From Symbiobacteriaceae bacterium (lineage in GTDB: Bacteria; Bacillota_E; Symbiobacteriia; Symbiobacteriales; Symbiobacteriaceae): DNA of 6,659 bases. Both the position numbers and the translations under genes were made by a program. Shown one piece after another: positions 1 through 6,492 of this stretch. The notes under the pieces were generated by a model. That model had not been told where the DNA came from. It searched no databases and saw only the letters and a list, made by a program, of their open reading frames with translations. Positions within the stretch are counted from its first letter, which is position 1, and each line of letters opens with the position of its first letter. The stretch is taken from the NCBI GenBank assembly GCA_027356675.1, contig DAHVXO010000357.1, forward strand, positions 1 to 6,659, given 5' to 3'.

Positions 1-461
1 CAGACCCCAAGAACGTCGCCAAGGGGCAATCGGACTTCGACTCCTTTTTTACCCTTCACATCAATGGGAACTCAATCATCGACCCCCGTAACGAGATCAA
101 CGTCTTCCCCTACATCACGAAGCAAGGAATCTACCTGGTGCCAGCCCAGTGGATCGTCGAGGCCGCCGGGGGAGAGATCACCCGCACCCGGAACTCCAGC
201 CGCGTGAAAGGTGTCTGGCAGAAGACTGAAATCGAGCTGGAAGCCGGGAAGACAGAGGCCCGCGTCAATGGCAAGCCGGTGCGCCTGGAACAGGCCCCCA
301 CGGTTGTGGAAGGGCGCATGATGGTGCCCGTCAACTTCTTCAAGGATGCCTACGGGGCCCAGGTGGAATGGGACTCGTTCAACGGTATCCTCCGCATGAC
401 GATTGCCGGGGCGGAGTGCCCCCCCAGTTACTGCTTTGACAGGAGGTTCGAGAAGAAGTGA
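1..461 (+). CDS. 3' part of a protein with copper-amine-oxidase N-terminal-like domain (5' end outside window)
   Basis: The reading frame is open from base 3 to the TGA at 459-461 (152 residues visible), so the gene starts upstream of the window. The first in-frame GTG (138) falls inside the domain and has no ribosome binding site, so it is not taken as the start. The visible part contains ARVNGKPVRL, then VVEGRMMVPVNFFKDAYGAQ and VEWD. This is the pattern VNGkpv..GrtmVPvr...e.lGa.VeWd of the copper amine oxidase N-terminal-like domain (Cu_amine_oxidN1). An earlier INGN...YLVPAQWIVEAAGG stretch looks like a further, degenerate copy or the first half of the domain. Despite the name, this domain in Firmicutes is a non-enzymatic extracellular module, usually in exported wall-associated proteins. 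The C-terminal tail carries two cysteines (ECPPSYC). The stop overlaps the next gene's start, so the two are probably translated together. Domain call is fairly sure; role unknown. Confidence 0.8.
   Translation, partial: DPKNVAKGQSDFDSFFTLHINGNSIIDPRNEINVFPYITKQGIYLVPAQWIVEAAGGEITRTRNSSRVKGVWQKTEIELEAGKTEARVNGKPVRLEQAPTVVEGRMMVPVNFFKDAYGAQVEWDSFNGILRMTIAGAECPPSYCFDRRFEKK
441..446 (+). promoter_or_regulatory. Ribosome binding site for the propeller/CARDB gene
   Basis: AGGAGG lies 11 bases before the GTG at 458, inside the end of the upstream gene. It fixes GTG 458 as the start. The overlap GTGA (458-461) then joins start and stop, the usual arrangement for translational coupling. Confidence 0.8.
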
Positions 462-2809
462 AAAGGCGCTTAGTCGTCGTGCTGAGCGTCCTCCTACTGC
501 TGGCCACCGCCTCGGCGGGTTCGGCCAGCAGTTCGCGTTTTGGGGGGACGCCGCGCAACGTGGCCATCACGGATTTTGGCGGGGACCGCTGGCGCAACCA
601 TTACTCCTCTGAACCCTGGGGTTTCCCGATGTGCGCCAGCTGGGCGGTCGACCTCGGCGCCAGCGCCTCGCAGCCGCTCCACGTGAACGACCGAATTTAC
701 CATTTGGCCGGTGACTCACTCTGGGCCCTGCGGGCGCTAGATTCACTGCCCGAGGACCTCACAAACGAGGAAGCCAAGGAGCGGCTGGTCATCTGGCGCA
801 AACAGGGGCTGCAGTCGACAATAAGCTACTCCCACCCCACCTACGTTGACCAGGTGGTGAGGACCTTCGACGGAACGGAGTACCGTGGTGTGATCTACGC
901 CGGCACGGGGCGGGTGCCAAAGGAAGACGGCACCCCCGGCAAGCCCTCCCTTGTGGCCGTGGCCGCCGAGGACGGGACCCTGCTGGCTCGAATCGAACTC
1001 CCGGACGAGATTGTCAGCGCACCGCTGGCCTTCCCCGACGGCACCATCGTTTTCGGCACTGTCAACGGTTACGTTTGGTCGGTCAAGGACATGGCCGACG
1101 CCCGTCGGGGTACGAACATGCAGATTTTCTGGGAACGCCTGGGCGGCCGGGTCAGTTCCTCTCCCGTGCCCTTCGGGGAAGACGCCTTTGTGATCGGCAC
1201 GGATGGCGCCGAAGGAGAGGGGGGTGGCGGAAGAGTCATGGCCTACAGCCTTGAACTGGAGGAGCTGTGGGCAAGGCCCGACGGCAGCCCGGATTACGTA
1301 TACACCCCGCGTGGTGTTGCCGCCAGCTTCGCGGAAGTAGAAGACAACGTCATCTACTTCTCGGACAAAAGCGGGATGTTCTACGCTGTGGACATGCGCC
1401 CCGGGGTGATCAGGTGGATCGGGTCTGGTGCCAGCGGCTTTATCAACAACTCCCCTGCCGTTGACGAAGACCGTGTCTACTTCACGCTGCGCCGTTCCTC
1501 CGACACAGGAAAGGGCAAACTGGTCGCCTACCCGCGTCGGGGCGACGGTAATTTGCGTGAACCCGCCTGGGTCGCAGATCTCCCCGCCGAGGGGAACACC
1601 GCTCCCATGGTCTGGGGTCCGGCCGGGGCCATCCTGGTGGGCGATACCAGCGGTAAAATCACCGCATGGTCCGCCGAAGACGGCAAGCCTGTTCCCTTTG
1701 CCACGGACCTGACCTGCCATGAGGCGGGGCACCTGCGCACGTTCTGGCAGCGCATTGGCGGTTCCGGCCGGGAGATGCTCAAGTCGGAAATCACCCTGAC
1801 CAACAACCCCTTCCGGGACACGATTGGGTGGGGGCAGGCCAGCGGAGCGGGCACGGAGCTGACGCTGAGCAACGGTCTCTTGCTCGCCGGGGCCAATGGC
1901 GCAGGCAAGGACGTCTTCCTTGCCTTCCGGCATGGCGGCCAGCAGAACTTGGAATTGACGGGCGGCATCGCCGAAGATGGACCGTTTGAACCGGGCCAGC
2001 GCCTCACGGCCCAGATGCACATCGTCAACTATGGGCGAGAATCCCGGCGGCAGGTTATCGTCCACGGCTGGACCGGCGGGCAGCCGGTGTTCACATTCGT
2101 GGACATTGCCCCGAACGCCGACTTCTGGCTCTCCGTGGAAACGCCGCCCGTGCCGGACACGGATAACGCCACCTACATGGCGGTGGTCAACCCGTTTTTC
2201 CTGGACTTCGTGCGCCGGGGCGGAAACTGGCAGTGGGAGCAGGTACCGCCGCTGCCCGGGACGTGGGAGCCCTACCTCTACGGGACGGCTGATCTTCCCC
2301 AGCGGGTCCTGGACGGGCTCAACCGGATGGACGCAACGGGTGATGCGGTCGTCTACGAACTGGAGGCTCGGGACAACTACTGGCGGCAGAACCTGCCGAT
2401 CAAGCCGCCCATCAACCTGGCACTCACTGACGTGTACGCCCCCTCGACGATCCCGGCGCCCCAGCCGCCCGCCCACCCGAAATACAGCGTCTCACTGCGT
2501 GTGAACAACGAATCCGACCGCAGTATCCAGACCAGCATCCGGTTGGTGGTTTACTCGACCGCGGTCAACGGGGGCCAGATCGAGGTTCCGGTGACGCTGC
2601 CCCCGGGGGTCAGCTGGCACGCAGCGACGGTTCCGGGCTCGTCGGCTGGAGATACGATCCGGGTGGTCGCGACCCTCAACCCTGACCGGACCATTGGCGA
2701 GTCGGACTACGGTGATAACACGGCCAGTGCGGTAACGCAAGTGGAGGGCACGACCGCCATCGACCCGGGCGACGGTTACGGCAAGGTAGATGACGTACTC
2801 AAGTGGTAG
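458..2809 (+). CDS. Exported beta-propeller (PQQ/WD-like repeats) protein with Ig-like and CARDB-like C-terminal domains
   Basis: 783 residues from the GTG at 458, ending at TAG 2807-2809. Residues 1-20 form a Sec signal peptide: MKRR, then a Val/Leu core, then ATASA with likely cleavage after residue 20. Residues about 60-415 hold six or seven beta-propeller repeats of the PQQ-like type. Each has a hydrophobic strand, a D-D/E-V-I/V-Y-F/G strand, then G-x-L/V-x-A-Y/V/W and a Trp strand; clear copies are near 146-180, 183-211, 222-272, 288-322, 327-358 and 370-412. Residues about 440-580 look like an Ig-like beta-sandwich (FEPGQRLTAQMHIVNYG). Residues about 652-762 match a CARDB-type adhesion domain: it opens INLALTDVYAPS, has RVNNESDRSI in the middle, and closes NPDRTIGESDYGDNTAS. 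No transmembrane helix or LPxTG sorting signal is seen at the C-terminus, so it is probably secreted or held by a partner. The only cysteines, C59 and C420, bracket the propeller. Residues 421-425 read HEAGH, a possible but unproven zinc motif. Adhesion or surface scaffold is an inference from domains and context. Confidence 0.85.
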   Translation: MKRRLVVVLSVLLLLATASAGSASSSRFGGTPRNVAITDFGGDRWRNHYSSEPWGFPMCASWAVDLGASASQPLHVNDRIYHLAGDSLWALRALDSLPEDLTNEEAKERLVIWRKQGLQSTISYSHPTYVDQVVRTFDGTEYRGVIYAGTGRVPKEDGTPGKPSLVAVAAEDGTLLARIELPDEIVSAPLAFPDGTIVFGTVNGYVWSVKDMADARRGTNMQIFWERLGGRVSSSPVPFGEDAFVIGTDGAEGEGGGGRVMAYSLELEELWARPDGSPDYVYTPRGVAASFAEVEDNVIYFSDKSGMFYAVDMRPGVIRWIGSGASGFINNSPAVDEDRVYFTLRRSSDTGKGKLVAYPRRGDGNLREPAWVADLPAEGNTAPMVWGPAGAILVGDTSGKITAWSAEDGKPVPFATDLTCHEAGHLRTFWQRIGGSGREMLKSEITLTNNPFRDTIGWGQASGAGTELTLSNGLLLAGANGAGKDVFLAFRHGGQQNLELTGGIAEDGPFEPGQRLTAQMHIVNYGRESRRQVIVHGWTGGQPVFTFVDIAPNADFWLSVETPPVPDTDNATYMAVVNPFFLDFVRRGGNWQWEQVPPLPGTWEPYLYGTADLPQRVLDGLNRMDATGDAVVYELEARDNYWRQNLPIKPPINLALTDVYAPSTIPAPQPPAHPKYSVSLRVNNESDRSIQTSIRLVVYSTAVNGGQIEVPVTLPPGVSWHAATVPGSSAGDTIRVVATLNPDRTIGESDYGDNTASAVTQVEGTTAIDPGDGYGKVDDVLKW

Positions 2810-2815
2810 AAGATC

Positions 2816-2848
2816 GACAAAGGGCACCGCTGGGCGGTGCCCTTTGTC
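2816..2848 (+). terminator. Perfect 15-bp hairpin, terminator-like, without U-tract
   Basis: Arms GACAAAGGGCACCGC (2816-2830) and GCGGTGCCCTTTGTC (2834-2848) are exact reverse complements around a 3-base TGG loop. It starts 7 bases after the propeller gene's stop codon, as a terminator would. The 3' side has only CCCTTT within the arm and no T-run after it. The next start codon is 27 bases downstream, with no space for a promoter, so full termination here would cut off the downstream genes unless they have a promoter inside the propeller gene. Partial termination, RNA processing or mRNA stabilisation are alternatives. Confidence 0.7.
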
Positions 2849-2875
2849 AATGTGAAAAGGGGGCGTATCGTTTCG

Positions 2876-3238
2876 ATGCAGATGACCTTTTGGACCCGTC
2901 TACGGCAAGCCAGCCTTGCTGCTGTGATCCTGACCCTGCTTACGCTCTACGCTCTGGCCAAGTTCGGTCCGACGCTGCTCGATCCCTGGACCCGGGACAG
3001 CCTCCAGGCCTTGCTCCAGATGCCGTTGCGTGAAGGTATCATGCTCGTGATCAACTCGGTCACCGTTGAGTGGGGCTTGATCCTTCTTGGGGCGATCGCC
3101 GTATGCCGGCTGCTCCCAAGACTATCGCTTGCGCTGGCACGGCTCGGTGATGAGGCGGGCCACCTGATCATCTCGGCGGTCCATCGTTACCAGAAGACTC
3201 GGAGGGAAGGGAGGGAGGCTGCTCCCAAGGGGGAGTAG
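2876..3238 (+). CDS. Small membrane protein with two predicted helices, upstream partner of VirB4 (VirB3/PrgI position)
   Basis: 120 residues from ATG 2876 (ATG 2882 is also possible) to TAG 3236-3238. AAAAGGGGG at 2855-2863 is the ribosome binding site, 12 bases upstream. An in-frame GTG at 2837 lies in the hairpin's right arm and GTG 2852 has no ribosome binding site, so both were passed over. One hydrophobic segment spans about residues 12-30 (SLAAVILTLLTLYALAKFG) and a second about 54-80 (INSVTVEWGLILLGAIAVCR). An amphipathic loop lies between them, and the tail is strongly basic and charged (RYQKTRREGREAAPKGE). I do not recognise the family by sequence. Its size, two helices and place 9 bases before a VirB4-type gene match the usual position of VirB3 or its Gram-positive counterpart PrgI, but the characteristic PrgI N-terminal sequence is not visible. 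Reality of the gene is likely; the VirB3-like role is inference. Confidence 0.7.
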   Translation: MQMTFWTRLRQASLAAVILTLLTLYALAKFGPTLLDPWTRDSLQALLQMPLREGIMLVINSVTVEWGLILLGAIAVCRLLPRLSLALARLGDEAGHLIISAVHRYQKTRREGREAAPKGE

Positions 3239-3247
3239 CCCAACCAT

Positions 3248-5119
3248 ATGAACATCTGGCCTTTCAAACAGAAACGGATGAGGGTCGCCCATCTGGGCGG
3301 CCCTGATACCGTCGACGGCCGATCCTTCCAGCAGTGGCTGGCGGGCGTGCTCGGACAGGTTCAGGAGAACGAGATAGATCTACGTCTCGGTGCCAAGAAC
3401 TACACCCGGACCTGGCTGGTGACGGGCTACCCCGAAGGTCCGGCGTACCTGCAGCGAATGAACCGCCTCCTGCGCTTTCACGTCTCCGATTCAGACCCGC
3501 GCTCCCCGGAGATCCACGTGCGCCTGACCTATCACCTCTTGCCCTCTGCCCTGCCGCAGGGGGTGGGGGTCAAATGGCAGCGGCGTCGGCAGCGTGGCAT
3601 GTCGCAGGATGGTGCCGCGGAGGGGACACCCGACCCTGAGACGACCAAGGCGCTGGATGCGTACGAAGACATCTTCCAAGCCGTGGCCTTCAACGATGAC
3701 CGCGTGATGGAGATCTGGATGGGGATCACGGTGACCACGCCGGACCTCGACACCATGGCACGGATGGAGCAGAAGCTCCTGCAGGAGGTCGCCACCATGA
3801 ACATGGCGGTGACACCACTGTTCAAAGAGCAGATTCAGGGCCTTGCCTTCAGTCACGTGCTCGGGATCAGGCAAGACCAGCTGCTGAAGGCCTGGCCAGG
3901 ACGGTACACCCACACCGAACCGCTTTCGTATCTGTGCCCCTTCCTGCACGGTACGCTGTCCGAGGGCAAAGGGATCTACGTGGGTCACGAGATCGACGAC
4001 GTAGGCTTCCAGCACGGCATTTACTGTGACTTCACCCGTGGCTCGGGCCCGCAGAACTGGATCGTGGTCGGTATGTCTGGCGAGGGCAAGAGCACCTGGA
4101 TTAAGGGCACGAACTTGGGGCTTTTGCTCGAGGGCTATGTCGTGTTCCAGTACGACGCCAACGGAGAGTACGGCGATTTCTGCGAGTACGTGGGCGGGAC
4201 GGACGTCGACATGACGGCGGACAGCGGGAACTACTTTGAACCCCTGGTGATCCCGCCCCCCGTGGGTGATCTGGCCTACGACCGCGGGCGTTTCGCCAGA
4301 GCCTCTCAGTTGTTCCACTGCGTTATCAAGGGGCTGGCGCCGGATATCTCCCCGGCGGAGAAGGACATGGCCGACAAGATCATGATGATGGTCTACGCCA
4401 CGGTAGGTGTCGACCCGGACGATCCGTCCACCTGGAATCAAGCGGCGAGCATACATGACTGGTGGCAGATCGTCAAGGAACACCCTGATCCGGTTGCCAA
4501 AGCGCTCCGGGATAAGCTCTCCCTGTACTTCGACGGCTCTCAGCGACTGTTCCGGCAGCCCTTATCGCCCGATTGGGACGGAGCTCAGTTTGTCCGCATC
4601 CGCGTGAGCGACAGCGTGAGCAACAATGCAGCCGACGAGCGAATCGCCGGGGTGAAGACCCTCCTGGCCAATAATTACGTCTGGCAGTGGGTCGTCGCCA
4701 ACAAGCACAAGGGCCTGCAGTACGTGATGATTCGCATCGACGAAGGCCAGCGGGTGTTGCGTGACCCCGAAATGGCCAGCCACACGTACCACCTGGCAAC
4801 GGACGGCCGGAAGCACAACGCGGGGCTCACGATCGCCGCCAATGACATCAACGTGTTCTGGGAAACCACTGCTGGGCGGGGCATGTGGGAGAACGCCAAC
4901 CTGCACTGCCTCTTCTACATGCAGGAGTCCGGCATCAAGAAGGCGGCGGAGAATGGCCTTGTCCCTGAAACCGTACGCGAGCATCTTCGCACGTTTTCCC
5001 AGACGCACCAGTTCATGATCACGCGGGACTCCCGTCGCTGGACCCGGGCACGCATGGAGCTGCCCCCGGTCGAATTAGATCTGGCGAAGACACGTGGGCT
5101 TCGCCAGCCGGCGTCCTAA
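3248..5119 (+). CDS. VirB4-type conjugation / type IV secretion ATPase
   Basis: 623 residues from ATG 3248 to TAA 5117-5119; AAGGGGGAG (3227-3235) upstream serves as ribosome binding site. VirB4/TraC ATPases sit at the inner face of the membrane and use ATP to assemble the secretion channel and move substrate. Residues 1-250 form the N-terminal VirB4 region, without a transmembrane helix. The C-terminal RecA-like ATPase follows: Walker A GMSGEGKS at residues 275-282 (K281), then YDANGEYGDFCEYVGG (302-317), matching the family's D-x-x-x-E-Y...GG stretch; a Walker B-like YVMIRIDEG with D498 and E499; and TDGRKHNAGL (518-527), the family's RK motif. In the following motif, where relatives usually have Thr-Gln, this protein has Ala-Asn (A531, N532). 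The length is at the short end of the family. The gene follows the small membrane protein gene after 9 bases, so they are surely co-transcribed. The family call is secure; whether it serves DNA transfer or protein secretion is not shown. Confidence 0.93.
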   Translation: MNIWPFKQKRMRVAHLGGPDTVDGRSFQQWLAGVLGQVQENEIDLRLGAKNYTRTWLVTGYPEGPAYLQRMNRLLRFHVSDSDPRSPEIHVRLTYHLLPSALPQGVGVKWQRRRQRGMSQDGAAEGTPDPETTKALDAYEDIFQAVAFNDDRVMEIWMGITVTTPDLDTMARMEQKLLQEVATMNMAVTPLFKEQIQGLAFSHVLGIRQDQLLKAWPGRYTHTEPLSYLCPFLHGTLSEGKGIYVGHEIDDVGFQHGIYCDFTRGSGPQNWIVVGMSGEGKSTWIKGTNLGLLLEGYVVFQYDANGEYGDFCEYVGGTDVDMTADSGNYFEPLVIPPPVGDLAYDRGRFARASQLFHCVIKGLAPDISPAEKDMADKIMMMVYATVGVDPDDPSTWNQAASIHDWWQIVKEHPDPVAKALRDKLSLYFDGSQRLFRQPLSPDWDGAQFVRIRVSDSVSNNAADERIAGVKTLLANNYVWQWVVANKHKGLQYVMIRIDEGQRVLRDPEMASHTYHLATDGRKHNAGLTIAANDINVFWETTAGRGMWENANLHCLFYMQESGIKKAAENGLVPETVREHLRTFSQTHQFMITRDSRRWTRARMELPPVELDLAKTRGLRQPAS

Positions 5120-5134
5120 CTGCAACTGCCCACC

Positions 5135-5167
5135 GGGACCTGCCGAGCAACCGCTCAGGCAGGTCCC
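5135..5167 (+). terminator. 10-bp plus 4-bp hairpin after the VirB4 gene, terminator-like
   Basis: GGGACCTGCC (5135-5144) pairs exactly with GGCAGGTCCC (5158-5167). Inside, GAGC (5145-5148) pairs with GCTC (5153-5156) around an AACC loop, leaving A5157 bulged. It begins 15 bases after the VirB4 stop. The following bases (CCTTGCTTT) are only weakly T-rich. The next start is 29 bases beyond, again leaving no room for a promoter, so this may be a leaky terminator or an mRNA processing or stability element. Confidence 0.65.
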
Positions 5168-5177
5168 CTTGCTTTGG

Positions 5178-5186
5178 AAGGGAGGT
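5178..5186 (+). promoter_or_regulatory. Ribosome binding site that selects ATG 5197
   Basis: AAGGGAGGT is a near-perfect match to the 16S anti-SD. Its core ends 11 bases before ATG 5197. The longer reading frame begins at GTG 5185, which overlaps this site and so cannot be served by it; ATG 5197 is therefore preferred. Confidence 0.8.
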
Positions 5187-5196
5187 GGGATCGGCC

Positions 5197-6222
5197 ATGG
5201 GTAGTGGTCGCCGCCGGCGCAAACAGACCGGACCGCCGGGCTGTCTCGGTGCTTTGCTGGTCATCGGTGGTTCCATGGCATTCATTTTGGGGACGCCGGT
5301 GTTAGGCCTGTTTGGCATCAGCACGTTTGAGCCCACCCGCGTCGCCCTGGCCGCTACATCCTGCAGCGGCTCGCGGGCCTCTGTCTGGCCGCTGAACGGC
5401 AAAATCACATCCGATTTTGGGTTCAGATTGGTCCCCGACGGTGAAGGGAGCGAGAACCACACCGGGGTCGATATCGCCGCTGATGACGGTACTCCCGTCC
5501 AGGCGGCAGCCAGTGGGACCGTTACGTTTGCTGAGCGGTCGGGTAACTACGGGCTGCTGGTGAAGGTCAAACATGCCGGGGAGGATGCCGAGACCTGGTA
5601 TGGCCACCTATCGGCGTTCGCCGTGCATGCCGGTGACCGCGTCCAGGCTGGGGACACCATCGGGAAGGTCGGGTCCACCGGCCGCAGCACCGGGCCTCAC
5701 CTGCACTTCGAATACCGGGTGAACGGTAAGCCCATCGACCCGAGGCGGCTCTGTTTGGACCAAAGTACCCCTGGTAAAGTCCTCACCCCCCAGCAGTTCG
5801 CTCAGAAACTGATGCCCTACGCCCAACTGGCGGCGGACAAGTTGGGCGTCTCCCGTTCCTATGCCCCGGTATTTCTGACCCAATGGGCCCACGAGTCCGG
5901 GTATGAATCGGCTGATTGGGTCGGGCGCCGGGGCGCCCGGAACAATTACGCCGGCATCAAGGGGAGCGGCCCCTTCCGATCTTACCCGAGCATAGCGGCT
6001 TTCGTGGATGACTATGTCGACGTGCTCCGCACGACCAAGGTGTCATCGGGGCTCGCCTACGGCCGGGTGATCGAGTTGATGCGCAACGGCGCCCCAATCA
6101 GCCAGGTGTTTGATGCGCTCGGGGCATCCCCTTGGGATCAGGATCATTATGGGCGCGCTGACGGACTGCCCGATGGCGCCCTGCTGCACCAGCGTTACCG
6201 AGAGCTTGCTCCCTGGCTCTAA
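5197..6222 (+). CDS. Bifunctional cell-wall hydrolase: M23 (LytM-type) endopeptidase plus GH73 glucosaminidase
   Basis: 341 residues from ATG 5197 to TAA 6220-6222. The N-terminus is basic (GRRRRKQ), followed by a hydrophobic segment at about 16-42, an uncleaved anchor or long signal peptide; ALAA before residue 54 is a possible cleavage site. Residues about 64-183 are an M23 zinc peptidase that cuts peptidoglycan cross-bridges or stems: H88 and D92 in NHTGVD, H137 in WYGHLS, and H168/H170 in PHLHFE are all present, so it looks active. Residues about 200-341 match GH73 endo-beta-N-acetylglucosaminidase: TQWAHESGYES with likely catalytic E233, NNYAGIKG (249-256) and SYPSIAAFVDDYVD. Such two-activity enzymes open the wall for conjugation channels in Gram-positives (for example CwlT-type proteins, which use NlpC/P60 plus a muramidase), filling the role of VirB1. 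C56 and C186 lie just outside each end of the M23 domain. Its position after VirB4 supports a T4SS role; a general autolysin is the alternative. Confidence 0.92.
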   Translation: MGSGRRRRKQTGPPGCLGALLVIGGSMAFILGTPVLGLFGISTFEPTRVALAATSCSGSRASVWPLNGKITSDFGFRLVPDGEGSENHTGVDIAADDGTPVQAAASGTVTFAERSGNYGLLVKVKHAGEDAETWYGHLSAFAVHAGDRVQAGDTIGKVGSTGRSTGPHLHFEYRVNGKPIDPRRLCLDQSTPGKVLTPQQFAQKLMPYAQLAADKLGVSRSYAPVFLTQWAHESGYESADWVGRRGARNNYAGIKGSGPFRSYPSIAAFVDDYVDVLRTTKVSSGLAYGRVIELMRNGAPISQVFDALGASPWDQDHYGRADGLPDGALLHQRYRELAPWL

Positions 6223-6232
6223 ACGACCTGTC

Positions 6233-6240
6233 AGAGGAGG
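6233..6240 (+). promoter_or_regulatory. Ribosome binding site for the short gene at 6250
   Basis: AGAGGAGG lies 10 bases after the hydrolase stop codon and 9 bases before GTG 6250 (12 before GTG 6253). It is a strong signal that translation starts here. Only the 6250 frame stays open after it, as the other two frames stop by 6263. Confidence 0.7.
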
Positions 6241-6249
6241 TTGACGGCC

Positions 6250-6492
6250 GTGGTGTTGATTGAGCTGCGTACGCCCCCAACCGGTCCCCGCAGAGAGTGG
6301 AACTTCAATCCCTTAGGCCATGAACGGGACCTAGCATGGCGGAAGATGGGCAAGCGGAATGGGGTCCGAAGCTCGGCTGGGGTACGCCTGGTACCGACCA
6401 GTTCCCGTTCTACTGGTACGACGAGGCCAACACCCTGGTCTATGATCCGCTCCCGGGCTTGGAGCTCTCGGAGGCGTCCCTACGCAGCATGA
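6250..6492 (+). CDS. Short hypothetical reading frame, probably the 5' part of a frame-changing gene
   Basis: A GTG at 6250 follows a strong ribosome binding site and opens a frame that runs to TGA 6490-6492 (80 residues). The first ~30 residues (MVLIELRTPPTGPRREWN then FNPLGHERDLAWRKMG) look like ordinary protein. After about base 6345 this frame becomes a run of Arg, Ser and Thr with near-random third codon positions, which is typical of a non-coding frame. From there the frame starting at 6336 has the coding-like pattern. The likely gene is therefore the first ~100 bases of this frame joined to the other, by an old frameshift mutation, a sequencing error or a -1 programmed shift. I recognise no family in either part. 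Confidence 0.35.
   Translation: MVLIELRTPPTGPRREWNFNPLGHERDLAWRKMGKRNGVRSSAGVRLVPTSSRSTGTTRPTPWSMIRSRAWSSRRRPYAA

Noticed and set aside
138..140. GTG 138 as the start of the first gene
   Set aside because: The frame is open to the window edge with protein-like, domain-consistent sequence upstream, and no ribosome binding site precedes this codon.
1889..1912. GANGAGKD in the propeller protein as a Walker A ATP-binding loop
   Set aside because: The last position is Asp instead of Ser/Thr, the protein is exported where ATP is scarce, and no Walker B or ATPase fold surrounds it.
743..2476. 577-residue open frame on the - strand opposite the propeller gene
   Set aside because: It lies wholly antisense to a gene with a signal peptide and clear domain repeats. 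Its translation is rich in Gly, Arg, His and Pro with no recognisable domain, as expected of a shadow frame in GC-rich DNA.
2837..2875. Upstream GTG starts (2837, 2852) for the small membrane protein
   Set aside because: 2837 sits in the right arm of the hairpin and 2852 has no ribosome binding site. The purine-rich AAAAGGGGG lies after both and serves ATG 2876.
3491..4483. 330-residue open frame on the - strand opposite the VirB4 gene
   Set aside because: It is antisense to a secure VirB4 coding region with conserved ATPase motifs, and its own translation shows no domain or plausible start context.
5185..5196. GTG 5185 as start of the M23/GH73 gene
   Set aside because: It overlaps the ribosome binding site itself, which is well placed only for ATG 5197.
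6241..6243. TTG 6241 as the start of the short gene
   Set aside because: It directly abuts the ribosome binding site AGAGGAGG, leaving no spacer. GTG 6250 in the same frame is spaced correctly.
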